From: Paraburkholderia fungorum
GTDB lineage: Bacteria; Pseudomonadota; Gammaproteobacteria; Burkholderiales; Burkholderiaceae
Direction: 5' to 3'
Assembly: GCF_003610895.1 (NCBI RefSeq)
Contig: NZ_MCAS01000001.1
Span: 62,001-126,000 of the forward strand
DNA: 64,000 bases
The notes under the pieces were generated by a model. The model made no database searches, was not told the DNA's origin, and saw only the letters and a list, made by a program, of their open reading frames with translations. Below, piece after piece: positions 35,672 through 44,232 of this stretch. How positions within the stretch are numbered: position 1 is the stretch's first letter; the number at the start of each line of letters is the position of its first letter. The position numbers and the translations under genes are program-made.

Positions 35672-37051
35672 TTACTCCCTGGAAGTGGCGCGTTTGGCGC
35701 GCGTGTGATGAAGTGCCAGCGCGGCGTCCACGTAAGCGTGGGCCTGGCCGACGTATTGGGCGGGATCGAGCAGTTGCTGCAGGCGTTCGATCGAGAGATG
35801 TTCGGTCACGGCGGGGTCCGCCGCGAGCACGTCGAAAAGCGTCTTGTGTTCGGCGATCGCCGCTTTCGAGGCCCGCTCGACCAGATGATGCGCCTCGAGC
35901 CGGCCGATGCTGTCGCCGAGCGCGAGCATCACCGCTTCGCCGAGGATCAACCCGTGCGTGACGTTGAGATTGACGGCGAGACGCGGCACATTCACGTTGA
36001 GTCCCGCAGCAATCTGTTCGATGTTGGCGAGCGCGCCGCCGGCGAGGCGCGCGAGGTCCGGCAGCGCGTCCCATTCGGCTTGCCAGCCGCCGAGCGCGCG
36101 CTCATGCTCCTGCACCATGCCGGCGAATACCGTAGCCACCAGGCCCGGGGCGCGCGTCGCGGCCGTCAGCACCGCGGCGCAGCCGACCGGGTTGCGCTTG
36201 TGCGGCATGGTCGACGAACCGCCCTTGCCCGCTGCGGCGGGCTCGGCCAGTTCGTCGATTTCGGTTTGCATCTGCAGGGAAATATCGCGCGCGATTTTGC
36301 CGAGCGTGCCGATCAGCATGCCGAACAGCGATGCGGTTTCGGCGATGCGATCGCGTTGCGTGTGCCATGGCAAGGTGGGCACCGCAAGTTTGAGTTCCTG
36401 AGCCAGCGATTGCGTCACAAGCGGCGCCGCGTCGCGCAGACTCGCCAGCGTGCCGGCCGCGCCACCGAATTGCAGCACCAGCACGCGCGCACGCAATGCA
36501 TCGAGCCGCTCACGATGACGCAGCAGCGCGTCGAGCCACTGCGCGAATTTCAGGCCGAGCGTGATGGGCAGCGCCTGCTGCAACCAGGTGCGGCCGATCA
36601 TCGGCGTCGCGCGATGGGTAGCCGCGAGTTTCGCCAACGCATCGCAGGTGGCTTGCAAGCCGTTGTCGAGTAAATCGAAGGTGTCGCGCAATTGCAGCAC
36701 CGTCGCCGTATCGATGATGTCCTGACTCGTCGCGCCCCAATGGACATACTTGGACGCTTCCGCATCCACCGCTTTGACACGCGCGGTGAGTTGTTTGACG
36801 AGGGGAATCGCGAGATTGCCACCGAGCGCCGCGTCGCGCGCCAGCGCGTCGGCGTCGAGTTGATCGGCCTGACAGGCGCCCTCGATTGCGGCCACGGCGC
36901 GGTGCGGAATCACGTTGTGCGCAGCCGATGCGCGCGCGAGCGCGGCTTCGACGTCAAGCATCCGTTGCAGCGTGGCACGCGGCGCCCAGATGTCGTTCAT
37001 CGGCTGCGTGCCGCAAAGAAGGCCGGTGAGACGGGCGCTGGAGTCGAGCAT
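35672..37051 (-). CDS. pcaB: 3-carboxy-cis,cis-muconate cycloisomerase
   Basis: A 459-aa member of the fumarase/aspartase superfamily with the signature GKGGSSTMPHKRNPVGCA near residue 275 carrying the catalytic Ser. N-terminal YVHWGATSQDIIDTA is also diagnostic. It converts protocatechuate-derived carboxymuconate to carboxymuconolactone. First gene of pcaBDC; the 394 bp between it and pcaJ suggest its own promoter. Confidence 0.95.
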   Translation of the reverse strand: MLDSSARLTGLLCGTQPMNDIWAPRATLQRMLDVEAALARASAAHNVIPHRAVAAIEGACQADQLDADALARDAALGGNLAIPLVKQLTARVKAVDAEASKYVHWGATSQDIIDTATVLQLRDTFDLLDNGLQATCDALAKLAATHRATPMIGRTWLQQALPITLGLKFAQWLDALLRHRERLDALRARVLVLQFGGAAGTLASLRDAAPLVTQSLAQELKLAVPTLPWHTQRDRIAETASLFGMLIGTLGKIARDISLQMQTEIDELAEPAAAGKGGSSTMPHKRNPVGCAAVLTAATRAPGLVATVFAGMVQEHERALGGWQAEWDALPDLARLAGGALANIEQIAAGLNVNVPRLAVNLNVTHGLILGEAVMLALGDSIGRLEAHHLVERASKAAIAEHKTLFDVLAADPAVTEHLSIERLQQLLDPAQYVGQAHAYVDAALALHHTRAKRATSRE

Positions 37052-37296
37052 GATGGCGTCGATGAGGGAGTCGAAAGTAAAGGTTTCGCCGGAGCTGCCT
37101 GGACACCTGGTGCGGCGTGTCCCGGCTCGCTATCTATCGAGAGCGTACCGCACACGGCGTTGCGGCGCATTGGGCGCCAAACATCACCACGACGGCGGAG
37201 TGGATACGCATCGCTGCCGTATCTGGCGTATGGGCGTATGTGCTGCGCCTATGTGTCGTGCCGGCGTGCCGTTGTGCCGTTGTACTGTCGTGGCAC

Positions 37297-37320
37297 GTGC
37301 CATGTGCCATGTGCCATGTG
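37297..37320. repeat. 7-bp tandem repeat GTGCCAT x3
   Basis: Three perfect GTGCCAT units followed by a partial fourth (GTG) in the pcaB upstream region. Short enough to vary by slippage; effect unknown. Confidence 0.7.
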
Positions 37321-37401
37321 CGGCAAGCGTGCTCCATACGCGTTCCGGTGGACGGCGCAGGGAGCGAGCGCGTTCGCTGCCTCGCCAGCGTTCCGGCTTC
37401 T

Positions 37402-37439
37402 CTGCACAAGGCCGGCGTCTGCACGCCTGCCTTGTGCAG
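37402..37439 (-). terminator. strong hairpin after pcaJ
   Basis: CTGCACAAGGC pairs with GCCTTGTGCAG (11 bp), continuing after one mismatch into GGCGT/ACGCC around a CTGC loop. It begins 7 nt past the pcaJ stop in the direction of transcription. No T-run follows, so termination or mRNA 3' protection are both possible. Confidence 0.55.
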
Positions 37440-37445
37440 CGATGC

Positions 37446-38105
37446 TCAGGCCGCGCGAGTTGCTTGCGTGCCGTCGATCAACGGTACGCCGGTCAGTTTG
37501 TGCAGCGCGTCGAAGTCGATATCCGAGAAGATCTCCCGCACGACAAGACCCTTATCGGTGACGTCGATCATCGCCAGGTCCGTATAGATGCGGTCGACGC
37601 AATTCACACCCGTGACCGGATACGAGCATTGTGCCGCGATCTTGCTTTCGCCCTGCTTGGTCAAATGTTCCATCATCACGTAGACCTGCTTCGCGCCGAT
37701 GGCGAGGTCCATGGCGCCGCCTACTGCCGGAATCGCGTCGGGCGCGCCGGTGTGCCAGTTCGCCAGATCGCCTTTTGCCGACACCTGAAACGCGCCGAGC
37801 ACGCAGAAATCCAGATGGCCGCCGCGCATCATCGCGAACGAGTCCGCGTGATGGAAGTAGGCACCGCCCGTGAGCAGCGTGACGTGCTGCTTGCCGGCAT
37901 TGATCAGTTCGTCGTCTTCCTCGCCCTTTGCGGGTGCCGGGCCCATGCCGAGCAGGCCGTTTTCGCTGTGCAGGAAGATTTCCTTGTCGGCGGCGAGATG
38001 GTTGGCCACCAGCGTGGGCACGCCGATGCCGAGGTTGACGAAAGCGCCTTCAGGAATATCCTGGGCAACGCGCTTGGCCATTTCATCGCGGGTCAGTTTT
38101 TTCAT
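37446..38105 (-). CDS. pcaJ: 3-oxoadipate CoA-transferase subunit B
   Basis: A 219-aa beta subunit of the succinyl-CoA:3-oxoadipate CoA-transferase. The active-site Glu lies in FLHSENGLLGMGP near residue 50, and GIGVPTLVANHL is the usual start of the fold. The start MKKLTRDEMAKRV at 38105 follows GAGGAG. Gap of 10 bp from pcaI. Confidence 0.94.
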   Translation of the reverse strand: MKKLTRDEMAKRVAQDIPEGAFVNLGIGVPTLVANHLAADKEIFLHSENGLLGMGPAPAKGEEDDELINAGKQHVTLLTGGAYFHHADSFAMMRGGHLDFCVLGAFQVSAKGDLANWHTGAPDAIPAVGGAMDLAIGAKQVYVMMEHLTKQGESKIAAQCSYPVTGVNCVDRIYTDLAMIDVTDKGLVVREIFSDIDFDALHKLTGVPLIDGTQATRAA

Positions 38106-38115
38106 GTCGGTCTCC

Positions 38116-38820
38116 TCAGGCGGCGGTCGCGGATGCAAGCTCGGCTTGATGCACGGCTTGCGGCACTTCGATGACGCGTTGCACGAAGATGCCCGGCGTG
38201 ATGATGTTTTCCGGATCGAGCTCACCGAGCGGCACCACTTTCGACACCTGCACGATGGCTGTTTTTGCTGCGCTCGCCATGATCGGGCCGAAGTTGCGCG
38301 CGGTCTTGCGATACACCAGATTGCCCCAGCGGTCGCCTTTGAACGCCTTGATCAGCGCGAAGTCGGCATGGAGCGGCCACTCCAGCACGTAATGCTTGCC
38401 GTCGATCAGACGGGTTTCCTTGCCTTCGGCGAGTTTGGTGCCATAGCCGGTGGGCGTGAAGAACCCGCCGATGCCCGCGCCTGCTGCGCGAATGCGTTCC
38501 GCGAGGTTGCCTTGCGGCACCAGTTCGAGTTCGATTTCGCCGGCGCGATAGAGCGCGTCGAACACATACGAATCGGTTTGACGCGGGAACGAGCAGATGA
38601 TCTTGCGCACCCGTTTGGCTTTGAGCAGCGCCGCGAGGCCGATATCGCCGTTGCCGGCGTTGTTGTTGACGATGGTGAGTTCGCGCGCGCCCTGTTCGAT
38701 AAGCGCATCGATCAGTTCGGACGGCATACCGGCCGTGCCGAAGCCGCCGATCATGACGGTCGCGCCGTCGTGGACATCGGCAACCGCCGATTGAAGTGAC
38801 TCGAAAATTTTGTTGATCAT
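38116..38820 (-). CDS. pcaI: 3-oxoadipate CoA-transferase subunit A
   Basis: A 234-aa alpha subunit with the family motif VMIGGFGTAGMPSELIDAL and NNNAGNGDIGLAALL. The start MINKIFESLQ at 38820 follows AAGGAAA. With pcaJ it activates 3-oxoadipate to its CoA ester, linking pcaBDC to central metabolism. The thiolase PcaF is not in the window. Confidence 0.94.
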   Translation of the reverse strand: MINKIFESLQSAVADVHDGATVMIGGFGTAGMPSELIDALIEQGARELTIVNNNAGNGDIGLAALLKAKRVRKIICSFPRQTDSYVFDALYRAGEIELELVPQGNLAERIRAAGAGIGGFFTPTGYGTKLAEGKETRLIDGKHYVLEWPLHADFALIKAFKGDRWGNLVYRKTARNFGPIMASAAKTAIVQVSKVVPLGELDPENIITPGIFVQRVIEVPQAVHQAELASATAA

Positions 38821-38971
38821 GTCGAATTTCCTTTGGGGGCGCTGCGTACCGGTGGGCTTTTTGCCTTGGCAGGCAGGGGCTTGTACGGGACGGTCTCCGG
38901 GCCTGGGCTGGCGATGGCTCGCTGGTAGGTGGTGCGGGCTGGCGCCTTTGGTTTGTTTGCTGTCGAATTTT

Positions 38972-38986
38972 GTTCTATATGTGAAC
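38972..38986. promoter_or_regulatory. GTTC-N7-GAAC dyad, candidate LysR box upstream of pcaI
   Basis: The sequence TTGTTCTATATGTGAACA contains GTTC and GAAC arms 7 nt apart, with the T-N11-A core of LysR sites, about 150 bp before pcaI. The divergent LysR gene at 40128 is the natural candidate, now separated by element B. Confidence 0.45.
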
Positions 38987-39121
38987 ATGGATTCGATTAG
39001 CGAACGTTCTGGCAATTATGGTTGCCCTTTGGGCAGGTTGTCAAGGCGGGGGATTCCCCGTAAGGATTGGGGGTTTTTGCCTGCGTGGCAGGGGTGAGTT
39101 TGGTTTTTTTTGGGGCTGATT

Positions 39122-40034
39122 GCCTGCGCGGCGCTTTGGTTGTGGTTTTATGGTTTTGGCCTTTCCTTGTTTTGTTAGTGGTTTATTAGTGTTGCCCCTG
39201 TGCGGGGCGGCACCTACTTTTCTTTGCCTGCCGCAAAGAAAAGATAGGCAAAAGAAAGCGGCTCAAACCGCCAGCTCATAAGCGGGTCCCCCGCGCAGCC
39301 ACGGTAGTGGTGCATCTGGAATCTGTGTTCTCGCACACTCCGCGCTCGCGACAAAGGACTCATCCGCTCCCACTCCGCACTGCGTGCGTCGCGGATGGGT
39401 CTGCATGGGAAACCGGGGGGTCGTTTCGCGTCGCGGGGGCCATCGGCTTCGCCTCGGCGACGCGCCCCCGCCTCATTAGCTACCCCTTCAATTAGCTACC
39501 CCCTTCAATGAGTGGCGATGCGCTTCATTCACTGTGCAGCCGCAGTTGTGACCGCTGCGGCATGCAGCGACGAATCGGAGAACTCAGCAAACCGTGGGAG
39601 CGAGTGCTTGAAATGGCGCTACCGCGCCTTCACTACACGGCCGCAGCTATGCCAGCGGCCGTGATGAACGACGAGCCTGGGAACTCGATAAGCGTCGGGA
39701 GCAAACGCGTAGCAGGCGGTTTTATGAAGAACCGTTCGGCGCGCGCAGCGCCGCCGGAGGTATGACGCCCTTGTCACTCACGCCGAATGTGCGAGAACAC
39801 AGATTCCAGATGCACCACTACCGCAACTGTGCGGGGGACCCGCTTATGAGCTGGCGGTTTAAGCCGCTTTCTTTTGCCTATCTTTTCTTTGCGGCAGGCA
39901 AAGAAAAGTAGGTGCCGCCCCGCACAGGGGCAACGCTAATAGACCACTAAGAAAACAAGGAAAGGCCAAAGAAGAAGCCAAACCAAAGAAAGCCCAACAC
40001 CCAAAGAACACAAACAAAAAACCGCCGAGCAGGC
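39122..40034. repeat. long inverted-repeat element, copy B
   Basis: Second copy in the same orientation as element A. The core is 39158-39967, with terminal GGCCTTTCCTTG and its complement. Arms of about 170-180 bp pair almost perfectly. Compared with A, both arms carry the same changes: CACCTACTTTTC in place of CACTTACTTTC, TGCCTGCC in place of TGCCGCC, and AAACCGCC in place of CCCCGCC. Two ~101-bp internal units start at 39515 and 39616, and a 16-bp block (ATTAGCTACCCCTTCA) is duplicated at 39475-39507. Outer GCCTGC-GGCG modules lie at 39122-39133 and 40022-40034. The element separates pcaI from the divergent LysR gene. Small open frames inside mirror the repeat and are not genes. Confidence 0.85.
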
Positions 40035-40127
40035 AAAAAAACCACTATCCAAAACCAAGATTATTAAACTACCCTCTATCCAGATTCCCAATACCCCCCC
40101 AAAAAGCGCCGCAGGCAAAAAACCAGC

Positions 40128-41057
40128 ATGCCCGACACAAACCTGGATCTAAACCTGATCCCCTACCTGGTAGCGATGGAGGACACCCGCAATGTCAGCC
40201 GCGCAGCGGACCAGCTCGGCGTCAGCCAACCCCGCGTCAGCACCGCGCTAGGCCGCCTGCGGGAATACTTCGACGATCCGCTCTTCGTCAGAACCTCCAA
40301 GGGCATGGAACCCACCCCGCGCGCGCTCGCCATTCTCCCCGCCGCCCGTGACGCGCTTCTGCGGATCGAGAAAGGCATGCTCGACGTGCAGGACTTCGAT
40401 CCGGCCACAAGCACCCACACCTTCTCCATTGCCCTCTCCGACGTCGGCGAAATCGTCTTTCTGCCGCGGCTGCTGCAACTCTTCGCCGAACGCGCGCCGC
40501 ATGCGAATCTGCGCTCCGTCTCGCTCCCGCCCTCGCACGTGGAACGCGGACTCGAATCGGGCGACGTCGATCTGGCGGTAGGCTATTTTCCCGATCTGTC
40601 AGGCAACAACTTCTTCCAGCAACGGCTTTTCACCCATCGATTCATCTGTCTGATGCGCACGGGGCATCCCCTTTCAAAGGCGCCGCTCACGCTGCCGCAA
40701 TACGTGGCGTCGGGCCACGCCGTAGTGCGTGCCGAAGGTCGCAGCCAGGAAGTCCTCGAGCACTACCTGGAAAAGAAACGGATCAAACGCCGCGCGGTAC
40801 TCGAAACGCCGCACTTCATGAGTCTGCCGTTCATCCTCGCGCGCACCGATCTGCTTGCGACCGTGCCGCACGCCATCGGCTTCGCGTACGTGTCGGAGCA
40901 CGCGTCGATCACGCTGGTCGAGCCGCCGCTGCCGTTGCCACGCTTCGATCTGCGCCAGCATTGGCATCGCAAGTTCCATAACGATCCGCGCGGAAGCTGG
41001 CTGCGCGGCATCGTCGCCGAGCTCTTCAACGACGATATGGACGAGTGGCCAAAGTAA
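40128..41057 (+). CDS. LysR-family regulator, NahR/LinR-like
   Basis: A 309-aa LysR regulator. The HTH at about 8-65 reads LIPYLVAMEDTRNVSRAADQLGVSQPRVSTALGRLREYFDDPLFVRT. The C-terminal effector domain ends with PRFDLRQHWHRKFHNDPRGSWLRGIV, typical of NahR/LinR-like aromatic-responsive members. It is divergent from pcaI and probably controlled the pca genes before element B came between them, though it may act on other targets. The start follows an A/C-rich stretch without a clear ribosome site. Confidence 0.85.
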   Translation: MPDTNLDLNLIPYLVAMEDTRNVSRAADQLGVSQPRVSTALGRLREYFDDPLFVRTSKGMEPTPRALAILPAARDALLRIEKGMLDVQDFDPATSTHTFSIALSDVGEIVFLPRLLQLFAERAPHANLRSVSLPPSHVERGLESGDVDLAVGYFPDLSGNNFFQQRLFTHRFICLMRTGHPLSKAPLTLPQYVASGHAVVRAEGRSQEVLEHYLEKKRIKRRAVLETPHFMSLPFILARTDLLATVPHAIGFAYVSEHASITLVEPPLPLPRFDLRQHWHRKFHNDPRGSWLRGIVAELFNDDMDEWPK

Positions 41058-41180
41058 GCCCACGCCCCGTCAGCGGAAGGGACATCGACACGATACGGCG
41101 TAAAACATGGAACAATGGCCGCTACTCATTGAACCCGCGCGCTGCGTTTAGCGTCGACGCGCGCCCCGGAGGAACGACGG

Positions 41181-41819
41181 ATGGCCAGCAGCAAAGCAAA
41201 GAAAACCAAATCCACGGCCGCTGTGGAGCGTCCCAGCCGCGAAGAGGCTGAAGCAGCCGTACGCGTGCTGCTGCGTTGGGCCGGCGACAATCCCGAGCGC
41301 GAAGGTCTGATCGATACGCCATCGCGCGTAGTGCGCTCCTATGAGGAGTTCTACGCGGGTTATCAGGTCGATCCGCGCGAGATCCTCGCCCGCACCTTCT
41401 CCGAAGTGGACGGCTACGACGAAATGATCGTGCTGAAAGATATCCGCTTCGAAAGCTATTGCGAACACCACATGGTGCCGATCATCGGGCGGGCACATGT
41501 TGCGTATCTTCCCGAGCATCGGGTGGTCGGCATTTCCAAGCTCGCACGCCTTGTCGATGCCTTCGCCAAACGTCTGCAGATCCAGGAAAAGATGACCGTG
41601 CAGATCGCCGATACGTTGAACGAAGTGCTGCAGCCCGCGGGCGTCGGCGTGATTCTCGAAGCCGCGCATCAATGCATGTCCACGCGGGGCGTGCACAAGG
41701 CCGGTGTCACGATGGTCACCTCGCGCATGCTGGGCACGTTCCGTACCGATCCGTCGACGCGTCGCGAGTTTTTGTCGATCGTGGGCAATCCCGGGGTGGT
41801 GGCCGTCGCCAACACCTGA
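41181..41819 (+). CDS. folE: GTP cyclohydrolase I
   Basis: A 212-aa FolE that converts GTP to dihydroneopterin triphosphate at the start of folate synthesis. Zinc ligands are seen in YCEHHMVP and HQCMSTRG, with the fold motif [23 protein letters not shown] precedes the ATG. It stands alone between a LysR gene and a convergent exporter gene. Confidence 0.95.
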   Translation: MASSKAKKTKSTAAVERPSREEAEAAVRVLLRWAGDNPEREGLIDTPSRVVRSYEEFYAGYQVDPREILARTFSEVDGYDEMIVLKDIRFESYCEHHMVPIIGRAHVAYLPEHRVVGISKLARLVDAFAKRLQIQEKMTVQIADTLNEVLQPAGVGVILEAAHQCMSTRGVHKAGVTMVTSRMLGTFRTDPSTRREFLSIVGNPGVVAVANT

Positions 41820-41926
41820 ATTGCGATCCGGTCGCGCCGCACAGCAGGCTGCGGCGTTGGCCCCCCAGTTCGCACCTTTCCGCACCGCGCCGTCCCCGCG
41901 GCTCAGGCCGCCGCTCCACCGCCTCT

Positions 41927-42844
41927 TCAGGCCGTGCCGCGAGCAGTACGGCGCGCAGTACGCATCTGGCCGAAGGTGGCCAGCAAGACTGCGCCCAGCA
42001 CACACGCGACACCCGCAAGTTGCGCCGTGCTGACCGGTTCCCGCAGCACGGCAGCGGCCAATGCCACCGCGCTCACCGGCACAAGTGCGGTCATGAGTCC
42101 GGCTTCGGCGCCGCTGATGCGCGCCGCACCCGCATACCAGAGAACGAAGCCGGCCACGGTCGGCACAAGTGCGTAGTACAGCACACCGCTTAGCGCATCC
42201 GCACTGAATGGCACGCTCCAGGGCCGCTCGAAGCACGCCGGTACGATCGCCACCGCGAAGCCGATGCCGCACATCAACGCCGACAGCGGCAGCGGCGCGA
42301 CCGGTGTGCGCAACTTGCGGTTGAGCAGAATGAAGAGCGCCTCGCAGACAATCGCCGCAAACACCAGCGCGTTACCGGCCAGCGAACGGGCCGCATGCGG
42401 CGCGGTGAAATCGTCGATATGCACGGTACACGCCAGCACGCCCAGGGTCGCAAGCACGATCGCACCGAGCAAGGCGGGCGCGGGGCGCTCACCCAGCGCG
42501 AGCATGGCCACCACGCCGGACACGGCAGGCAGGGTGCCCGCAATCACGCCGGCATCGGCGGCCGAGGCGAGCTTCATCCCGCTGATGAGCAACACCGTAT
42601 AACCGACACTGCCCGCTCCCGCCTGGGCAATCACGAGCGCCGTATCGTGCCGGTCGAGACGGGGCCAGCGCACACCACGCCAGCGCATCACCAGCACAAA
42701 CAGGGGAAAAGCGATGGCAAAACGCAACGCGGTCGCGCTGAACGGCGGCAGCCCGCCGGCGATCGATTTGCTGACGACAACGGTGCTGCCGACCCCGATC
42801 ATCGCCAGCGCGCAATACACATAGCCGAGATACCGTGAATTCAT
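41927..42844 (-). CDS. EamA/DMT-family exporter
   Basis: A 305-aa inner-membrane transporter with about ten helices in two EamA repeats (first MIGVGSTVVVSKSIAGGLPPFSATALRFAIAF, second NALVFAAIVCEALFILLNRKLR). Start MNSRYLGYVYCALAM at 42844. The family exports amino acids, purines or drugs; substrate not visible. Confidence 0.85.
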   Translation of the reverse strand: MNSRYLGYVYCALAMIGVGSTVVVSKSIAGGLPPFSATALRFAIAFPLFVLVMRWRGVRWPRLDRHDTALVIAQAGAGSVGYTVLLISGMKLASAADAGVIAGTLPAVSGVVAMLALGERPAPALLGAIVLATLGVLACTVHIDDFTAPHAARSLAGNALVFAAIVCEALFILLNRKLRTPVAPLPLSALMCGIGFAVAIVPACFERPWSVPFSADALSGVLYYALVPTVAGFVLWYAGAARISGAEAGLMTALVPVSAVALAAAVLREPVSTAQLAGVACVLGAVLLATFGQMRTARRTARGTA

Positions 42845-43105
42845 GTTGCGGTCCTGTTCCTGTGAACGAACAGGCAGATTAGGGGCGGCCAACACCTGTG
42901 GTCTTGAACGAAATTGCAGAGAACGCATCTGCCGGCGCCCCAGCGCGGGCCGTCAGCTTGACAAAATACTGGCTCCGGTCAGGCATGAATCCGGCTTACA
43001 GTCAGGTGGCAACAACGGCGTTCCAGCAACGCCCATCGAGTATCCTGATCAAAATAGAATCCCGTCACAGCGGCGAGTCGACCGCAAACAACAGGAGTTC
43101 CGCAA

Positions 43106-44173
43106 TTGGTAGCGTTTCCGTCGGCGGCGGTTTCAACCTGGGGCGGCGCAGTCGTCTTTCTCAACGTGCTGTTGACACGCCTCGGGCTGCCAATCCCGGC
43201 GGTCCCCGTGCTGCTCTTCGCGGGCTCCGCGATTGCCGCCGGCACGCTGTCGTTCTGGCCGATCCTCGTGGCCGCCGTACTCGGCGCGCTCATCGGCGAC
43301 GGCACGTGGTTCGCCGCTGGCCGTATCTATGGACGCAAGTTGATCGCCGCCTTGAGCCGGATCTCCCCGGCGGTCGACTCGAGGCTCGAGACGGCCCGCT
43401 CGCTATTCGAGCGCTTCGGCGTGCCGCTCGTGTCGATCTCGAAGTTCGTCCCCGGACTCGGACTCATCACCCCGCCGCTCATGGGCACGACCGCCGTGGA
43501 CAGCCGCATCTACGCGATGTGGGACCTCATCGGCGCTCTGGCGTGGGCCACCTTCTGGCTGCTGGGCGGCGCCGCGGCGGAACGGCAGTTGCATATGCTG
43601 CTCGCCTTCGTCAGAGCGCGCGGCGGCACCGTGATCGACGTCCTGCTGGCCGCGGCATTGCTCTATCTGCTGTACCGCCTGCACCAGCGGCGCCGCGAGC
43701 GGCGCCGTCTCAGAGCCTCCGCCTCCGCGCCCGCCTCGCAAGCAGCGGCAACCGCCGCCGGATGGCGCCGCATCATGCCGCGCAAGATCCTGGATGCCCG
43801 TCCCGCCCCAGTGGCAGATAATGCGCTGCGCCCTCTTCCCGGCGTGCTGGCGCTCGACCCGCGCTCGCCTGAACAGATCGACGCCGCGCTGCTCGCTTAT
43901 GACATGGTGATTTACTGCATTTGCCCGGATAGCGCGACCGCTGTCGAGATCACGCAACGCATGCGCCTGAGCGGCTACACGCGGATTCGCGCCCTGAGGG
44001 GCGGCCTCGATGCCTGGCAAAGGCGCGGATTTCCCGTCGAACCACCGGTGGCGGCGAATGAATCGACCACCGGCAAACGCGCGCCGGCACGACGCGGTGA
44101 GGCAGGCGGCACGGTGACGCTGCGCGGGTTCGCGCCACGGCGCGGCAAAAGCGCGTGCGAAGTCCCTGAATGA
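43106..44173 (+). CDS. DedA-family membrane protein fused to a rhodanese domain
   Basis: A 355-aa two-part protein starting with TTG at 43106 behind AGGAG (9-nt spacing). Residues about 15-200 are DedA/SNARE-associated: LLTRLGLPIPAVPVLLFAGSAIAAG, ALIGDGTWFAAGRIYGRK and SKFVPGLGLITPPLMG. A basic linker follows. Residues about 250-320 form a rhodanese-like domain with the active-site Cys in YCICPDSATAVEITQRM and GGLDAWQRRGFPVEP. DedA proteins move lipids or protons; the fused rhodanese would face the cytoplasm and may sense redox or sulfur state. A basic tail of about 35 residues ends the protein. Confidence 0.85.
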   Translation: MVAFPSAAVSTWGGAVVFLNVLLTRLGLPIPAVPVLLFAGSAIAAGTLSFWPILVAAVLGALIGDGTWFAAGRIYGRKLIAALSRISPAVDSRLETARSLFERFGVPLVSISKFVPGLGLITPPLMGTTAVDSRIYAMWDLIGALAWATFWLLGGAAAERQLHMLLAFVRARGGTVIDVLLAAALLYLLYRLHQRRRERRRLRASASAPASQAAATAAGWRRIMPRKILDARPAPVADNALRPLPGVLALDPRSPEQIDAALLAYDMVIYCICPDSATAVEITQRMRLSGYTRIRALRGGLDAWQRRGFPVEPPVAANESTTGKRAPARRGEAGGTVTLRGFAPRRGKSACEVPE

Positions 44174-44232
44174 TCACCAGCCCGGCGCTCAAGCGCCGTC
44201 ACATGTGAGGCGTTGCCATCGCAAGCCGGGGT

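Larger units (their letters stand above)
37052..37445. other. 394-bp intergenic region between pcaJ and pcaB
   Basis: No convincing gene. It contains a hairpin just after pcaJ (37402-37439), a short 7-bp tandem array (37297-37320), and presumably the pcaB promoter. Confidence 0.5.

Noticed and set aside
36915..38174. 419-aa plus-strand open frame across pcaB, the intergenic region and pcaJ/pcaI
   Set aside because: Antisense to intact pca genes with clear catalytic motifs; no coding features of its own.
39936..40118. 60-aa hydrophobic minus-strand open frame right of element B
   Set aside because: Its hydrophobicity comes from the T/G-rich complement of the flank; no start signal.
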